From Trematomus loennbergii (lineage: Eukaryota; Chordata; Actinopteri; Perciformes; Nototheniidae): 64,000 nt of DNA. The stretch lies in NCBI GenBank assembly GCA_012861695.1, contig JAAOOA010000026.1:12705432-12769431 (forward strand), written 5' to 3'. The notes beneath the pieces are model-generated. The model saw only the letters and a list, made by a program, of their open reading frames with translations, was not told the origin of the DNA and did no database searches. A program made the position numbers and the translations under genes. Position 1 is the stretch's first letter. The number at the start of each line of letters is the position of its first letter. Below, piece by piece: positions 12,171 through 27,000 of the stretch.

Positions 12171-14785
12171 GGCATGATTAAAAGTTTAATTAGAAGAATG
12201 AAATGAAGTGGGTTTTCTATTACTGCATCCTTGTTGTAACTCACATGGCGCTGCATACTAATATGAACCCCTTATTAAATTCATAAGCAATTAAAATAGC
12301 TCGTCTCGGTTTTTACAGGTTTATTCATTTCCAAAATATGGCATTATACATAAAAGCTTTTTGTTCAACACTGGTCACAGTTGGTCAGAGATAATCACGT
12401 TTGTGCATACACGTGAGAGTCCAACATGTGTCGTCATGGTGTATCGCAGAGTTAAAATAAACAGAAAAGAGGAATGGGCCGAGGAAGGGATAGATAAAGT
12501 AACTTGGTGAATAATTTCTAAAAGAACAATTTTAGTAACGCATAAACAGGAAAATATATGTGCATAAAACCAGCTAAAGTGAAACCTTCTGAAAGTAATA
12601 TTCAAAATGGTTTCACAATCTCTTCATTCACTCACTGGCAGTGATTTAGACAGCTGTCTAAAACAAAAAGAGAGAAGCAGACAAGCCTGTATATAGCAAC
12701 GGCTACATGTAAGTGCCATAGAAACCGAGAACAAATGTAATTCTTGGATACATTTTGTCAGTAATACAGTGTTATTTGACCCAAGTTGGCCCAGAATTAA
12801 ATTACAAGAACACCCAACCTATAATTGGTTATTCTCACTTAGCTAGTGTCGTATCCGAACTACATTACTACATTACCTCAAGAGATGTGCATTTCCCTTC
12901 AGTTATTTATGGGTGAAACATCAACATTCAAGAATAATTGGATGGTTGATCACTATGGAGTCCAGAAACACAAATTGAATGTGTTTATTTTAATGTCTAA
13001 CACAAATCATACTCAAAGTATAAAGACAGAAAATACCAAATATAAGAATATATACATATCACGTTTTTGAATCTTTGTTTTATGCTAAATCTACATTGGG
13101 GCAAAGTTGTTTTTCTTTTTTGCTGGTATTCTGTTTCATCTAACATGTTGCATAATGTGCTAATGTTGCTATTAGATAGTAGTGCATTGACCCGTGATCT
13201 TCTGGCCAGCTGTGACTCCTCCCCACAGTTTAAATGCCAAAAGTTCGCATTTGAGCTAATTGTCTGGATAAAGGTCGATGGGCATTTGAAAATGAGACAC
13301 ATGGTGCGTATTCATTAGATGTGCTGGGAGCCATGAGAGCTGAAAAAAGAGCAATCCTGGGCCCAGCCAATGCCTCTCCCCCCCAGGGATAGTTTGTGAA
13401 GTCCACTCACGGCGTGTTGTCAAAGACGAGGACAAAGCTGTCAAAGCTTTCATTTTTCGGCCATTGACTGTGTGGACCAGACAATCCTGTAAATCTGTCA
13501 GAGATTCTAGCTGTTTTGTAGAAATAAAAGGCGAAAAAGCTGCTTTTGGAACCACCATGAGGTCCACCAGTTGTTTCAAATGGCTTAAACTCTAGCTTGC
13601 AAGTTTTTGGAATTATTCAATATTTCCAAGTGCACCCAGATAGAACAACAACAGCTGCTTGTGGCGCTTTATAGCCCGTTCTGTCGAGATTAAATGTATT
13701 AAAAAACTCATATTAGACCAGTGATAACAAACAGAACAATTTAGTTATAGAACAATCCAATGTATCTATACAACTCATACATAATATCATCCTTGAGTCT
13801 ATATGAAATAATATGTTAAACAATAGATGCACAACACCACACATACACCCACCAATGTGTTATGGCGGAGAGCTTTCAACCGAATGCTGTGTTGACATTT
13901 CAAAAAGAGAGAAACCTAGAGATCTAGAATAATATATGATGGTTTTATATTGCACTTCCCAATAACAGGAAACATTTTGAAGTTTATTGAAATGCCTGAA
14001 TGAATGAAACAGCCTTAATCCAGCCAACATGAGACTCAACAGCAGAGTGTGTGACCCAAGTGAATAACAATGTTTAACCTCTACCAGCAATTTAAGTGCA
14101 GGAGGACAAGTATCTTTTAAATGCACATGGCTGGCTTAATATGAGAATAACACATGGTTCACTAAGGGATAACACAAAACTAATTGTTACACTTACACCA
14201 GTGTTCATGACAAAAGGATAACTATAAGGGTGAATTAGAATCTCATTAAAAAATGTATTTGAACAGTGTAATCCTTAAAAGCCCTCCTTTGACTATACAC
14301 CTCCCTATGGGCTGTGTGAAGTGCTATCACTTTGAAGAGCACTGTGATTTACTGGGGAAGTTACACCATCAGCTGTCTTTATAATAAAAAGGTGCAAAAG
14401 CATAATTGCTCTATAAAGAGCACATTTTCAGCAGAACTCTCAACACCTCCCATCACCCTTCGCCCACACACAAAATGCATAAACACATCCAATATCATTT
14501 GGCATAATACAAAACTCTAAGCCAGAAACCAATCGGAAAAACGACTCCAGTCTATTGGGGCTATTATCCAGCCAAAAGAAAATAATCTTTCCCAGACCTG
14601 TCATCTGTCAATTGGGTGACAAAACAGTCTTCAAAGCACAAGGCTAATACGTTTGGTGCATGACAATAAAGCTTTTCCCAAAACCTATAGAGTCCTTTGA
14701 GTAAGTGGCAGCGGAAGACTTAAAAGTGTTTCCTTGACAAACCACTTAGTTCTCTGATTTTCAGAGGACGAGTAATGATCCCTTC

Positions 14786-14821
14786 AGAGAGAGGAAAGAG
14801 AGGGAGAGGGGGGGGGGGGGG
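14786..14821 (+). repeat. purine tract ending in G14
   Basis: 36 consecutive purines (AGAGAGAGGAAAGAGAGGG-like) ending in 14 G residues at 14808-14821. Such tracts can form triplex or G-quadruplex structures and are error-prone in sequencing. Confidence 0.7.
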
Positions 14822-15603
14822 TGGTGTGCATTGGATTGAAAATAAGCCTGTAATTCTCACACTAGTTTAATAACCTGCGTACATTCGAATAAATCAAAGA
14901 AACAATCACTCTGTTCAAACACTTGACCACAGTAACACAGTCTTTTATCAGTCTTGTCCCCAGGGTGGCTGTCACTGCAAGCTATTCCTTCTTGCATGCT
15001 AATTATAAATTGTGTCAATGTTTAAGACAGAACTATTTTTCGCTTAAAAGAACATAACCACTAATGGGTAACCGTTGCTATTTGCATATACTGACATTTG
15101 ATCTGTGATATCAAGTTATAAAGTAAATCATTTATGTGTCGACTACATTAGAAAGATACATTCTGATCAACTAAAAATAAATCAGTTTGACACTTATATT
15201 GATCAGTACAGCGATACCTTTCCTTTTATACATTGTTTTTACTTAGACAGTGCTGGTTCCTGCATTAATGTCTGAATAGTTTCTTCAGTTCAGTTGAATT
15301 TAGGCCTCTCTTTGCAGAAAGCTTTAAGAGCGACTAAGACCATGGTCACGTTAGCAAATACCTGTAACAGGAGAAAATCATATCGCAGTCCCCAGAGAGG
15401 ATTGGGAAGCAAATATATCCCAGTTCCAATTTAAAAATGCATTAAAGTATTGAGAAGGCCTTGTCCAAATAAGAGCATTCCATGTATGACTATAGATCTC
15501 CTTTGTTTTAGGGAGGCTAACATGAAGTTTGGCCCTGCTAACCTGTGATGTCCAACATCAATGGGCAGCATGTGGAAATGATTGATATGCCGGGATTGTT
15601 TAC

Positions 15604-15709
15604 CTTGCAGATTAATCTTGCTCTCTGGGCTCTGCAGAAGGATGGAGCTAACTGAGTCGAGATTGTCATAGCTACTGCATCCCAGAGGCCCCGTCCGTGT
15701 CTCTGTCAC
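15604..15709 (-). CDS. brinp1: brinp1 exon 5
   Basis: A 106-nt internal exon. The acceptor is TTCTGTTGCAG| before 15709 and the donor CAAG|GTAAAC follows 15604. It starts in phase 0 with Val and reads [18 protein letters not shown], then [17 protein letters not shown] and the first base of the Gly codon finished by exon 6. This block is, to my knowledge, characteristic of BRINP1 and lies at the C-terminal side of the MACPF region. Length (35 codons plus one base) and phase fit exons 4 and 6 exactly. The open frame upstream of Val is intron read-through. Confidence 0.93.
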
Positions 15710-17388
15710 CTGCAACAGAATTAGGACAAAAATTAGGCACACATTTGAAAAGCAAACATATTGATATGCGGATTGTGTCAAAATGTGCATGTGTGCCGGT
15801 ACATTATGTGCATGTAGAAGCGAACACCTGCATCTTTGAATCTCAATTGTCTGAGTATGCAGAATTTATACCATGTAAGTACTTTCTCTTGCAGAGCTCT
15901 GCATCATTTCCACATTTTAAGGGCGCTTTCACAAGCCAGCATTTAATCTGTTTTAATTAAACTCCATGTGTCTTAACCTCTGCTGTGAACACAGCAATCA
16001 TTCTTTCTGAGACTGCTTGCGAGTAAACTCTAGTGTGAACAGAGTGTGGTTCAAAGGCAATCAGAAACAAATTTGACCCAATTACTGGAAGTCGACCAAA
16101 ATGCAGGCAATGATGGGCTGCCTGTGCGGACATTTGTTGAAATGGGCACAGGTAAAAGACAGGGTTAAATGAGTGGGAAAGGACTAACTGGGACTTCTGG
16201 AGGAGGTACAGTATGATGTGAATAGGAATCTTGGCTTGTAGAGAAAATGTTGAATATTCTAAATAAAGTTAAAAAAAAAGTGATTCTTATGAGCAAACTG
16301 TAGAAGAGGGAATCTAATTTGTTCCATTTTCCTGTATTCATTTGTGCTTCTAAACCTAACTAGGCTAATGAGAAAACAAATCAAAAGTGAAAAGAAATCA
16401 CTCTGATTCAAAATAACCAAAGCTATTGAGAAAGAGACTAAAGTAAGCATATGCTAAGATCAGTCACATAAGAGCCATGAGCATTTTAACAATGTCAGGT
16501 GGTATATGTGAAGATCTGTTCATTACTGCTGTCAGTGGATAATTTATAAGGACGACTTACATTTTCACATGTGCTAATTGCACAGATTTCACACTGGTAA
16601 ATGTAACACCCTGTGGCCCAGTGACACAGGAAGAGGTGCGGTGACAGAATGTATTGCCACAGGTTATCACTGTAAAATCCATCGACATTTTTGCTTTTTT
16701 AGTTCACAGGACATAATTTGAGGGCTAATTAACTCTAAGAAAAAAGGGCATAATTGCATTTTTAAACAACACGTTTACACAGCGCATCTTTAATTAAGCT
16801 GCTGGTGACATGTCTCACGTGTTACAAGGCCGTGGTGTCTTTTAAACACTTTAAATAGGTTTTCTTCAAACAGAAACATGAATGGCTATTTCTGGTGAAT
16901 CTATGTCCTTGGTCCATTCCAAATAAACCGCACTATGGTGGTGGTTCTTGTTCTCTACCCTCGGACAATGTTCTAAAGAAATAATGATGCTTTTCAATGA
17001 AAGAGGCCACTTTAAAATACAGAGCTTCCGCATTTGAGACCTTGAGGAGTCTGCTCTTGAAAAGCAAAGGAATGAATGAAACCTCTCCTCTTTTCAGCTG
17101 CCTTTGCTCATTAAGTTCTTCCAGAAGCTCCTATCCTAATGGTACTTTTACAAGGTTCCAAGAAGCCAAAAGAGATAGTACTCAGCAGAAGAGATTAAGG
17201 GAGGGACTAGATGAATCTCAACATACAAATCAGTTCTATTCTTCTGGGTCTTTGTAGAGAGCAAAATGAAAAATGATAGGAAGCAGCAATTTATCTTGTA
17301 CGTGCCAGAAATATTAAGATACTATTATTACATTTATTTGACGGCTATCTTGTTTGTTTTTAAGTTTAGAACAAAATAATGTTGTATG

Positions 17389-17403
17389 GTTAGGGTTAGG
17401 GTT
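17389..17403 (+). repeat. short telomere-like run
   Basis: GGTTAGGGTTAGGGTTT, about two and a half TTAGGG units. Far too short to be a former telomere; probably chance or a minor interstitial site. Confidence 0.4.
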
Positions 17404-18508
17404 TCTTATGTATTTGATACCAGTCAGCAATGGTTGACACAGTAGGGGTTTCTTTCAGCGCAGTTGGGGAATTCTGCTTCAACAGCAGTGAAAGTCTATG
17501 GATTTCAACCCGCAACTGATTTGTTGGCCAGTTGGGGGCAGTGGAAACAAGTTATGAACACAGCATTGACACATAAATGCCTTTTAAGTTGATATGGTGA
17601 GTTTGTAAGCAGTATAACACTTTTATTTGGAGTCATGTTTCTAGCCACTTTGCGGGCAGTCCAATATGAATCACATTTGAGCTGTTTTTATTCTTGTTAT
17701 AATTATTAGGTAATTATCTGGCTCTTAAACTGTGGATTGCTTCAATATATTTATGAGCTTGCTTTGTCCATCAGCCATTTGCTGCTCATAGGTAGCATGA
17801 ATAGGTTTTATAATAACAACAAAACCTGATTGATAGTGTATCAGCAATTCAAAGGATAATGGATTAATGTTTTTCCTATGCTGATATAATGGTGATTGTA
17901 TTTATGTCTAGCCCGACTAAGATGTGACAGTTGTTCGGCGCTGAATGTCTGCCCTGAGCTTGTGCTTGAGGACGTGAAGACTGCATTTGAAATCCTTGAT
18001 GACAAACCTGTTTTTCCACAAGAGTAGTTCATGTTATTGTTAGACTGTATATGAATGTATGTTATAGGTAAAACACTTTTATTTCAGGTACTGTTACATT
18101 TCTGGTAGACCACATTTGTAATACAGATGCGTGCAAGCAAACTTAATTTTTTTTGCTGCAGTACAAATATTGTTTTTGAGAGGCTAAAGGCAACACATTT
18201 GAATTAAAGCGGAAGATTTGATCTTTAACAATCATGTTTTGAATTTTGAAAATGATTACATCTATCTTATAAAAAAGGAGAGCTGGGTCACTTGCCCTGT
18301 GTGTGTTTGGATGAGCGGGACAGGATACCAGAGAGAGGGAAAGAGCAAGAAGTAGCTTAAAAAAATTTGTTTTAGTATTTCAAAGCTGTCAGTTGCTGAG
18401 CAAAGCCTCGCCCGACAACGATTAGATAATGGGTAAACAAAAATGACCAATGTTTGTAAGATGCCTACCACCTATGGCCTCAATAACTTGTGCTTTCTAG
18501 ACTAATAC

Positions 18509-18540
18509 GTGTGAGTGTGTGTGAGTGTGTTGGCGTGTGT
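18509..18540. repeat. GT-rich microsatellite
   Basis: Alternating (GT)n with GTGAGTGT interruptions. Ordinary simple repeat. Confidence 0.6.
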
Positions 18541-21020
18541 ATATGTCCGTAAATGACAGTGTGAAACCAATTTTCCTGTCTTTAATGTTGATACGCCACC
18601 AGATGGTGGGCTGACAAGCAAGAAATTAGACAGATGTATATCTTACCCTTGGCATCAGGCTGTTGGGGGGGAAATGCAAAATCATTGGGAGACAGACAGT
18701 GACAGACATGGTAGGAGAACTATGCAATCTTAGTATGATAATGCTTTTCATCACCATAGAACACATGGTATTCACATTAGAGTGCATTAACATGATTGCA
18801 GTTTGCACAGTAATGTCTATGTGTTAAAGCAAGTACAGTTCGGTGACAGTCAGTATGGGGTGACAAACAACACATCAGTCTTAGAAATAGTTCACCATTC
18901 TATTGTGATGGATATAACTATAACAACTATTATGGGGTCAGTTTTTGCTTTCCCCTGTACAATATGCTCAGCTGTAACACTCACACTGAACAAATAGTCC
19001 GTTTATTTTAATTTTTTACAAGAGACCTTTTGTTTACATCCTTGAGGAATAATGCATTTCAAATAACGCAGAATTGGAGATTAGGGTTAATAAATTATAA
19101 TGGTTACTGAAATTGCCTTTTTCAATAAGTTGTATTTCAAAATTGCTGTGCTCCCTTTATGAGACGCAATATCATATTATAATAAGTTTACTTTTTTCTC
19201 TCTGATTATCTCAGATACGTTTGCAAAGGATTTCCCCCTCTGGGTAGTGGGCTCTGGGATAAGAAATCCGTTTTGATTTGTGTTTCTCTTGATTTGAGGC
19301 TGTTGGATCTTCAAAAAAGTAAACATTACTATGTTAGATTATGTTAAGCTGTTTATTACAATTTTATAACCCAACAAAATTGTAATAAAAAAGACAAACA
19401 GCCTCTTTAGTTAATTCAAACTAATTCCTCCTGGGTGTAGAAATGTCTCTTTTGTTGCTGATGGGAATTAATGTGAACTGTAGGGCCTACGACAGTCCAA
19501 TTTCACCCGAATCACAATAAATCAATGTTGTCTTGTTTAAGTGAAACAAGAAAGTATTTTTCTTTACAACTGCTTTATTGTGTTTGACACAAAAACTGTA
19601 AACGAGACATTTTGTATCATCTCATTGCATTTTTCATCCAACATTTTTCATCTAACTGAGTCCAAGCCTTTCCCTTCTTTATTTCCTTCCAGCCAAGCAA
19701 TGGACTTTGAAATGCACTTCATGGCCTTGCATAGAGTACATGTGCAGATTGATTACAGTGCTACACTTGCCTATCACACTCTACCATCTTGATGGCTGCT
19801 GACGCTGCTGTTTCTCTTCCCTTTTTGTTTTGCTTATCACCGAATGAATTACTTCCTTCCAAAGGTTGTGTTGCACGATACATGATGAGTAAGAGTCTGT
19901 CCTCTGTCGCCAATCGACATCTTCCCAGGTGGCAAAGCAGGCATACGCACAAGCTCTGGCACATTTACATTAGCACTTGCACACAAATCACATCCTCCAA
20001 TGGATGTGCATAAACATGAGCAGCTTGCCACAACCAGTTTCCAACTCAGTCATTTTCTCCAAGAATTATTACTCCAAGTTGCGAGCGGACATACCCAGCT
20101 TTATGGATTAGAGACTGACCCTTGTAATCTGAATGACTTTCGGAGGCCAGTATGCAGCACTTGTGTGGCTCTGTCTTTCATTTTCTCCGGCACACACCAT
20201 AAGAGTGCCGTGCCCCAGATTATGAAAATTAAGTATAACGCAATAAAAATACAAGGAGCAATCAAAGGACTGAAGTGGGCCGAGGGGGATTTAGAGGATT
20301 TGGATTATTAAGCAGAACACAACAGTGGATTCCCACTGGGCCCAGACTGTATCACAGCCCACAGCCCGAAATCACGGTTCTGGAACATCCTCTCTAATTG
20401 TCATCTGTCATCAAGAAAATCATTTAAGCAAGTAAATAAGGGATGATGCACATGAGATCCTAAGTTTCTTCTGTTTTTTGCATTTTCTGTTTGCAACCAA
20501 AAGCACACATACTATTCCCCAAGCCCCAAATGTTGGAAAACTAACTTTCTCCTGTCTGGGCAAACTTTGTTTTTCAAAATGCAAAATTCATCCTGGTGAC
20601 ATAAATACAATGCAGCTGCAGTATATCAGGAATGTGTAGGTGTTGTTCTGGACTGTGTTTGTGTGGGTGTGTTAAAACACAATTACACTGCTAACGTCTT
20701 CATATATAAAGAAGAATGCTGATCCTGTCATCGAACAAATTGAGTGTCTATCTACAGGTTTTTCTTCTTCAAACAAATTGGCAATATACTCCTTTCTTAC
20801 CAGTGGAAGAGTACAGTTACATTTGTTGTTGTGCCACGTTGTAGGGCCTGGTTAATTATCTCTAATTTCTTATTAAGTCTCTCTTTCAAACTCCTAAGCG
20901 AGTGTTGTTGATGGTTTGGCTCGGTGGATAGACTAACAGACCGTTTTGATGAGTGACAAAGCTCTGTATTAGCTTGTCTTTGTTGCTTACATGAATCTTC
21001 AGTTGCTTATTAGTTGACCT

Positions 21021-21061
21021 CATGCATCCAATAACCTTTTCTAAATGTTATTAGATGCATG
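21021..21061. other. 15-bp inverted repeat (hairpin)
   Basis: CATGCATCCAATAAC (21021-21035) pairs with GTTATTAGATGCATG (21047-21061) with one mismatch across an 11-base loop. No mobile-element ends or target duplication were seen beside it. Confidence 0.5.
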
Positions 21062-24000
21062 ATTAGATGTCCTTAAATTAGAATCTAAATAATTGTCACA
21101 GTTTGATTGGAAGTGGCATAGTTGATCTACTCTGTATAAAACAGCAAACTGCATGTGTACTTTATTTATCTAACAACGTGTGCCATTACTGTCCATGTTT
21201 CTTTAGCACAAACTCCAATTCACTTGTACAGTTGACCTTCATGGTGTACATGTCTTTAGTTTACCACCAATTATAAAACATCTCATTAGGATCTTGAGGC
21301 TGAGAGACAATTTGTTATTCCTTAAATTCAGAGAGTTTGGTGTTCAGTTGTAAATATGGGAGGTCTGTTCACGGCAGAAGAAACAAATGCTATTACTGAA
21401 CCAAACAAAGCCATGCAAAAGTTCTTATCCAGAGTGATTGTATAATAGACTTACTTTAACTTGAAGTGTTGTGAATTACCAGGGATAATTGCAGACATCT
21501 TAGAACATCAATTGTTAGATAGTACTTTCTCTTGATTGAGAATAAAAGGATGTAATCACTTTCCTCATCAATAATGTCCAATGCATTAAACGTTGAGTGT
21601 TATGTGAAATAACATTCAACTCAATTGAAAACAAAGAACTACCTATTTTCAATGAACTAACCTATTTCTATAATGCATGAAATAACATCTAAAGGCTATC
21701 CATATGTTACATTAGCTTCAATTGGCAGTGCAGCACTGTGAGAAGTGAGAAGGAAACATTGTATGTGTTGGATATCATCCTCGGATATCTCTGCACAATA
21801 AGACCTCTTTTCATCAGGTTCATTAAAATGATCACAGCATATGGAGCTCTCATTATTTCTATAATTCCTGCAACTTGTCATGGGAGCAGTCTGTCTTCAC
21901 TTGTGTTTTTTCCGATACGTACTGTGAGGAGTCTATTTCTCTGAAAGAAAACCTCTTTATTACACTGTGTCCCCAAGTTGCCTTTGAACTTGAAAGACTG
22001 AGAAGAAGAAAAACAAGTGGTTTGAAGCTATGTGAGATACGGAAAACAAGGGATGAAGGCAACAAGATGAGTGAGTTGGACAGGAAAGAATTCTGTAAGC
22101 TTGAACTGTCTTCATTACACATTGCCTCCGCTCAGCCTTCCTATTATGCCCATCACCTGCCTTTCTCTTAATGACTTGCTATTTCCGGATACATAGCAAT
22201 GAGGAGAAGGCTTGTCAGTAATTCTCAAAGCCTGATGGTGGGAGATCTCTGAGGACATTTTCTTTCTGCCTTGTTCATATCGTATAACATGTGGCTAGAG
22301 TTACTGGATGTCACATCACATTAGTGAGACAATGGAACACATTTAGAAGAAACCATGTAATGTAGCATTATATTTTGAATATTTAAAGTAGTATCCATTG
22401 GCAACTGCTAGATGTGTCTGTGGAAGCCAATTGTAATGTGACTTGTTTTAAATAACACTGAGAAAATGATAAACTTTTGGGCCTTTCTAATTATAACTGT
22501 GGCAATCTCGAGTGTGCAACTCAGGCAACGCTGCATGGCAAATTTGTCATGCTTGCTTGTGGCAAATGCAAATGAGATGTAAACTGCTTCAAACTTGGCG
22601 ACTGCAGTCGACACAAATCTGGGTCATATTGTTTACACGTACATGTTTTCCTTATTTATCATGAGACACACATGACTGGACTGTGAAATGAGAAATGGGA
22701 TAGTATGGATTTAGCTACTACACTACCATCACCCACAGCACTGCAGCATCATCAGGAAATATGCATATTGAGCGCTGGTGTAAATCAGAGTAACTCTATG
22801 CATAGGTGACCTTGCGATGGATGCAGTAAGCACTCTCCCCAGGAGGAATGCATACTCACGCACTTCATGCATGACTGAATATACAGTGCACACCCCACAT
22901 GCACACTGTGACAGGATAGCATGCAAACACGTATACACAGAGTCGATTCCTAATCGTACTTCTTCCTGTATTATCACACTTTCCCACAAGAAGGCAGTCA
23001 CTCGTAAAGAATGACATTTTCTTTCCATTAAAACACTCCATTGGGTATCTTGTTTTCATTCCTAAATGACCCTCCCTCCCCACTGGAGTCCTAGCTTGCA
23101 GCAATCAGGTTCAGTGACACAAAGACAAACAACCACATACCATTTATTTCTATCAGCTAGGTTTGTTATTGGTCACAGCGGGAAGAGACTTCTCTTTGTA
23201 CTAACTACATTTTTTTTTTGTTTAAGAACCCCACTGATGTACGATATGGAGAAGCTTGTCCCTTGTCCTTCTTTCCACGAAATTACTAAATTATGGCAGA
23301 GGGATAACATTGCTACTCCAGTGGGAAAGGCATCAGCCCTGTGCAGCTCAGTGTAGCTGGAAAGAAGTGACAATGATGATTAATACAGACGCTGGCACAA
23401 GAGGACACTGAATAATGATTTATGAATCAGTAAAAAAGGGATAATACCCCTATGTCGAATGGCTTCTGTGATTTGTCTCCAATTTAATAAAAGAGTGGAA
23501 TGCATTCATGTGGATAAATGATGTACAACAGCCCTACTGTATGAACTCATCACATTGTAACTCTGGCTGGTTTGTTCAGTACAGTAAGTCATAATGTTTG
23601 CTTTTTTGTATGTCTATACATGTTTGCTTGTAGACATTCCTAAAAATTCAGATACAAAAAAATGTAAAGAGGCAAGGTAAGAGACTCTATTGTGTCATTA
23701 TACAATTGTGTTATTTACCTTTTGACATTTGTGGTTCTTTACTTTGTTTTACCTTGTGTGTGGTCTAGAGACACAGCTGTGGTTACGGTTCTTTTTTAAC
23801 TGCACAAGGTAAATAACAAGGCTACGATTGTGCTGAAAGGCGCCAGCAGCACTGTGGGGAGATGTCTTGGTTTTGATTAACGTTCACATGTAGCTAAGAC
23901 CTCTTAAGCAGTGCAACGGCTCAGGGAGACGGAACGGGGTATCAGGGATGAAAGGTTTGATAACTTCAGACAGCCACTATGCACGTAGTCTATCAGCCCA

Positions 24001-27000
24001 CACATTTAGTGGCAAGCAATTGGATAGATTTATCCGGCACAAAGGACACGCACACACAGAGGATAGCTATTCCTCACTGTTCAAAGCTGTCTATTATTTG
24101 ACACTTCCTTTATTACTGATATTTATTAGTTATGCATTTTATTAGCAATAAAATCTGTGTTGCTTAGGGACCAATTTGATACGTAACCTTAAAAGCATTC
24201 TATAAATGTATTTTCACTTTTCCAAACCATTTCAGCTTGCACAGCATGAGCAACCTGTAGGAGTCCAATAACAATCAAATAATTGTTTGTATTTCTCGCT
24301 GATGAAAAGACGACTGAGTTTATAATGAGAAAGTTTGGCATTACTGCCTGCGCAGATGTCTGATGTCATCAAAGACTGATTGTTATATGTCCTGCTGGCT
24401 GCCCTGATGTTCTCATACTGTTCTACTGCCTCATTAGTAGTCTGATAATGACACAGTTAATCAAATAATACTTACATTTTACAAAGCATAAATGGTGTTG
24501 TTGATATACTGCAGAAACAATATTTAAATCTAAAGGGGAATTATATAGAATTGTATTCTACATTTCTTGGTTTCATGATGGTGCCCCCTATTAGTCTATT
24601 TACAATCCATAGAAGAAGAAAACCCACAGTGGCTTGTTTGTATATTTTTTAACCATCACAGTAATGTCAGCGTAGTATAGTCAGATAGTAACTCTATCAT
24701 AGACAGAGCAGACACTTTATAAACATTAGCTTTACTCCAGATTTATTATTTATGTTGACATACACCTTAGCTTGTTAACCAAGTGACCAAATAAACATGT
24801 ATCAAGGTCAATTGCTATCATAAGTTGAAGGCTATATAGCTGCTGAGTTGCAACATATTAAACAGCATGTATTTGTACCCGCTAATGACTCTAGTTTGAT
24901 GCTGGTGTGCTCCAGTGGTCCTTACTATACAATACCACTCAACAATACACTGCACTCTATTAACATGTACAATGCTATACAGAATGTGAATATGAGAACA
25001 TATCCACCGAAACCAAATGTTACATTTTCTCGGAGGAGGTAACACATTTTACGATTTTGTTTTAGCATTAGGACTCCTGCTGTCTATCTAAAATGTTCCG
25101 TGACACCAGGCGTTTGGGATATTTTGTTAAAGGAAGCAGGCATCCACCAGCTTGAACCTGACATCTGCACAATAGGCAGCAATCTCTTTTCTCTTTCTAA
25201 ATCAAAATGAAATGCATTTGTGGTAAGTGTATTTGCTGTGTTTTTATATTGCACTAATGGACCTTAACAACTGGGAACAAACCAACCTCAGGAGCTTTCC
25301 TTAAGAAGCGCTGAAAGACATTTGTAGGGAGCACAATTGAGGGTTTTTTATTGAAGCAATATGTTTTAAGTTCTCACATCAAGCTGTGAAGGTGCTTTCA
25401 TTATCAGTGTGTTGTCATTATCACTTAAATGATAAAGCCTGTTGGATTTTTAATTGTGATTTGTCTACATGTTAAACTTTCTTTTTGTGAATCTTTCAAA
25501 AATATTATGTTTAAGTCAAAACAGAGTTAATATTAATAAAACGTATTTGTAATATATGACAAAGACTCTGAAGTACCCTGGTGTTTGCCTCAGGCTGATA
25601 ATTATCATTGCTGGAAATACATCTTTGATGGAAGACAACATACATATTTGTATATATGTATCTAGTGTCAGGAGATCAAATATAAGATAATCAGCAGTTG
25701 TATTCATTGCATCAGTAAGTTTGCGCCATACTGCAATCTTGTGCTTATTAATGTATGCGCATACAGAAATACTGAATAAAAGAAGACTCTTCCCTCATTG
25801 ACCCTTAGGAAACCAAGTACAAGAGAAACTGATTTAGCACGCGATCATACATATTGTACAATGCTCTTTAAATATAGTTTGAATTGAAGATTATTTTTGT
25901 TCTTCATCATGATTTAAAGACAAGTCAATGAAGCACGTGTGTGTGTTAACATTTTGTCTGCAAAACACAAACCAAGTGGCTGAACACGTACAAAGTGTTA
26001 GAAAGCTGGTAAATGAACTTATCATGAGGCCAACATTGCACTTACAGTACCTCACAATATGTTTCATTGGAACAAAATAGACACGACTTCAAACCTGCTT
26101 ACTTGCAGACAGGACATGTCTGAAACATTTCGGCTCTATTGACACATGTTTTTTATCCTGATTGTAAGTTTGCACTCCAAAGCACATCTCACAGCCATAC
26201 TGAATCAATATTGGAGGAGCAAAGCCTTGTTCTCTGTGTTTATAGATCCGTTCCTTCTGCTGGACTCTGCTTCCTCTGCACATTCTGATCACTGTCTGTC
26301 TGCTGTCGACTGCTGACTGGAGAACTGCAATTTAGGCTGCCTTTATTTATAGACGATGGCTACGATAAAGTCCGGCCTTGTCCATTTTTGGTTGACAGTC
26401 ATGGAGATTTGTAAAGAATATTTACAAACATGTGACCGAATTCAAGGTATTTATTATTGTATTATAACACTCGCAGCACATTTTGCAGATTGAAATGCTT
26501 CCGACTTTAATCTTAGCAATGTTTAATGTTATTACAATTCTCACGATGGTGCTATCTGAAGACATCATGATTACCCAGTAGGTGCAGATGTACTAAGGAC
26601 CTGTCATTTGAAAAATGTCATATATTTATAATGTGCTGCACAATTATGTGGTAATATGCGTTCCTGAAAATCATCTACAGTAGTACCGACCTTTGCAGAA
26701 TCTTCCTTCATGCACATCAAAAATACTAACTGATAGCCATGCATATAGCTCTCAAGTTTTATGAAATGCAAATTATAGCGTTGAAGACAGGCGACAGTTT
26801 TCTTTTGAGAGAAGGTGCCCAGGCTATTAGGAAACTGTCTGCTGCTTTTAAATGAGATGAGAAAACTAAATGTGATTGCCCATTACTGAAGGCTAGGCCA
26901 ACTCAATCATCTGATAATTCCTCAACAATGTATTCTTCCCATTTCATCGTTAACTCCACATTACGATTCTTCCCATAGTCGAGAAAATTGCAAGAAATGT

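Larger units (their letters stand above)
4569..15603 (-). other. brinp1: brinp1 intron 5
   Basis: An 11-kb intron, donor G|GTAAAC at 15603, acceptor CAG at 4569-4571. It contains a short hairpin (5157-5183), a CT-rich tract (6309-6775), CA-rich repeats, a poly-A run and a G-run, listed separately. Several patches (about 7440-7800, 10660-10780, 13340-13580, 13860-14130) have balanced composition and dense TAAT-type motifs and might be conserved regulatory elements. That cannot be shown from one sequence. No other gene was seen. Confidence 0.8.

Noticed and set aside
17389..17403. Interstitial telomere
   Set aside because: Only about two and a half TTAGGG units; too short to be meaningful.
23708..23822. 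Inverted TGTTATTTACCTT/AAGGTAAATAACA pair as a mobile element
   Set aside because: A 13-bp pairing across roughly 85 bases, with no target duplication seen at its edges. Insufficient evidence.
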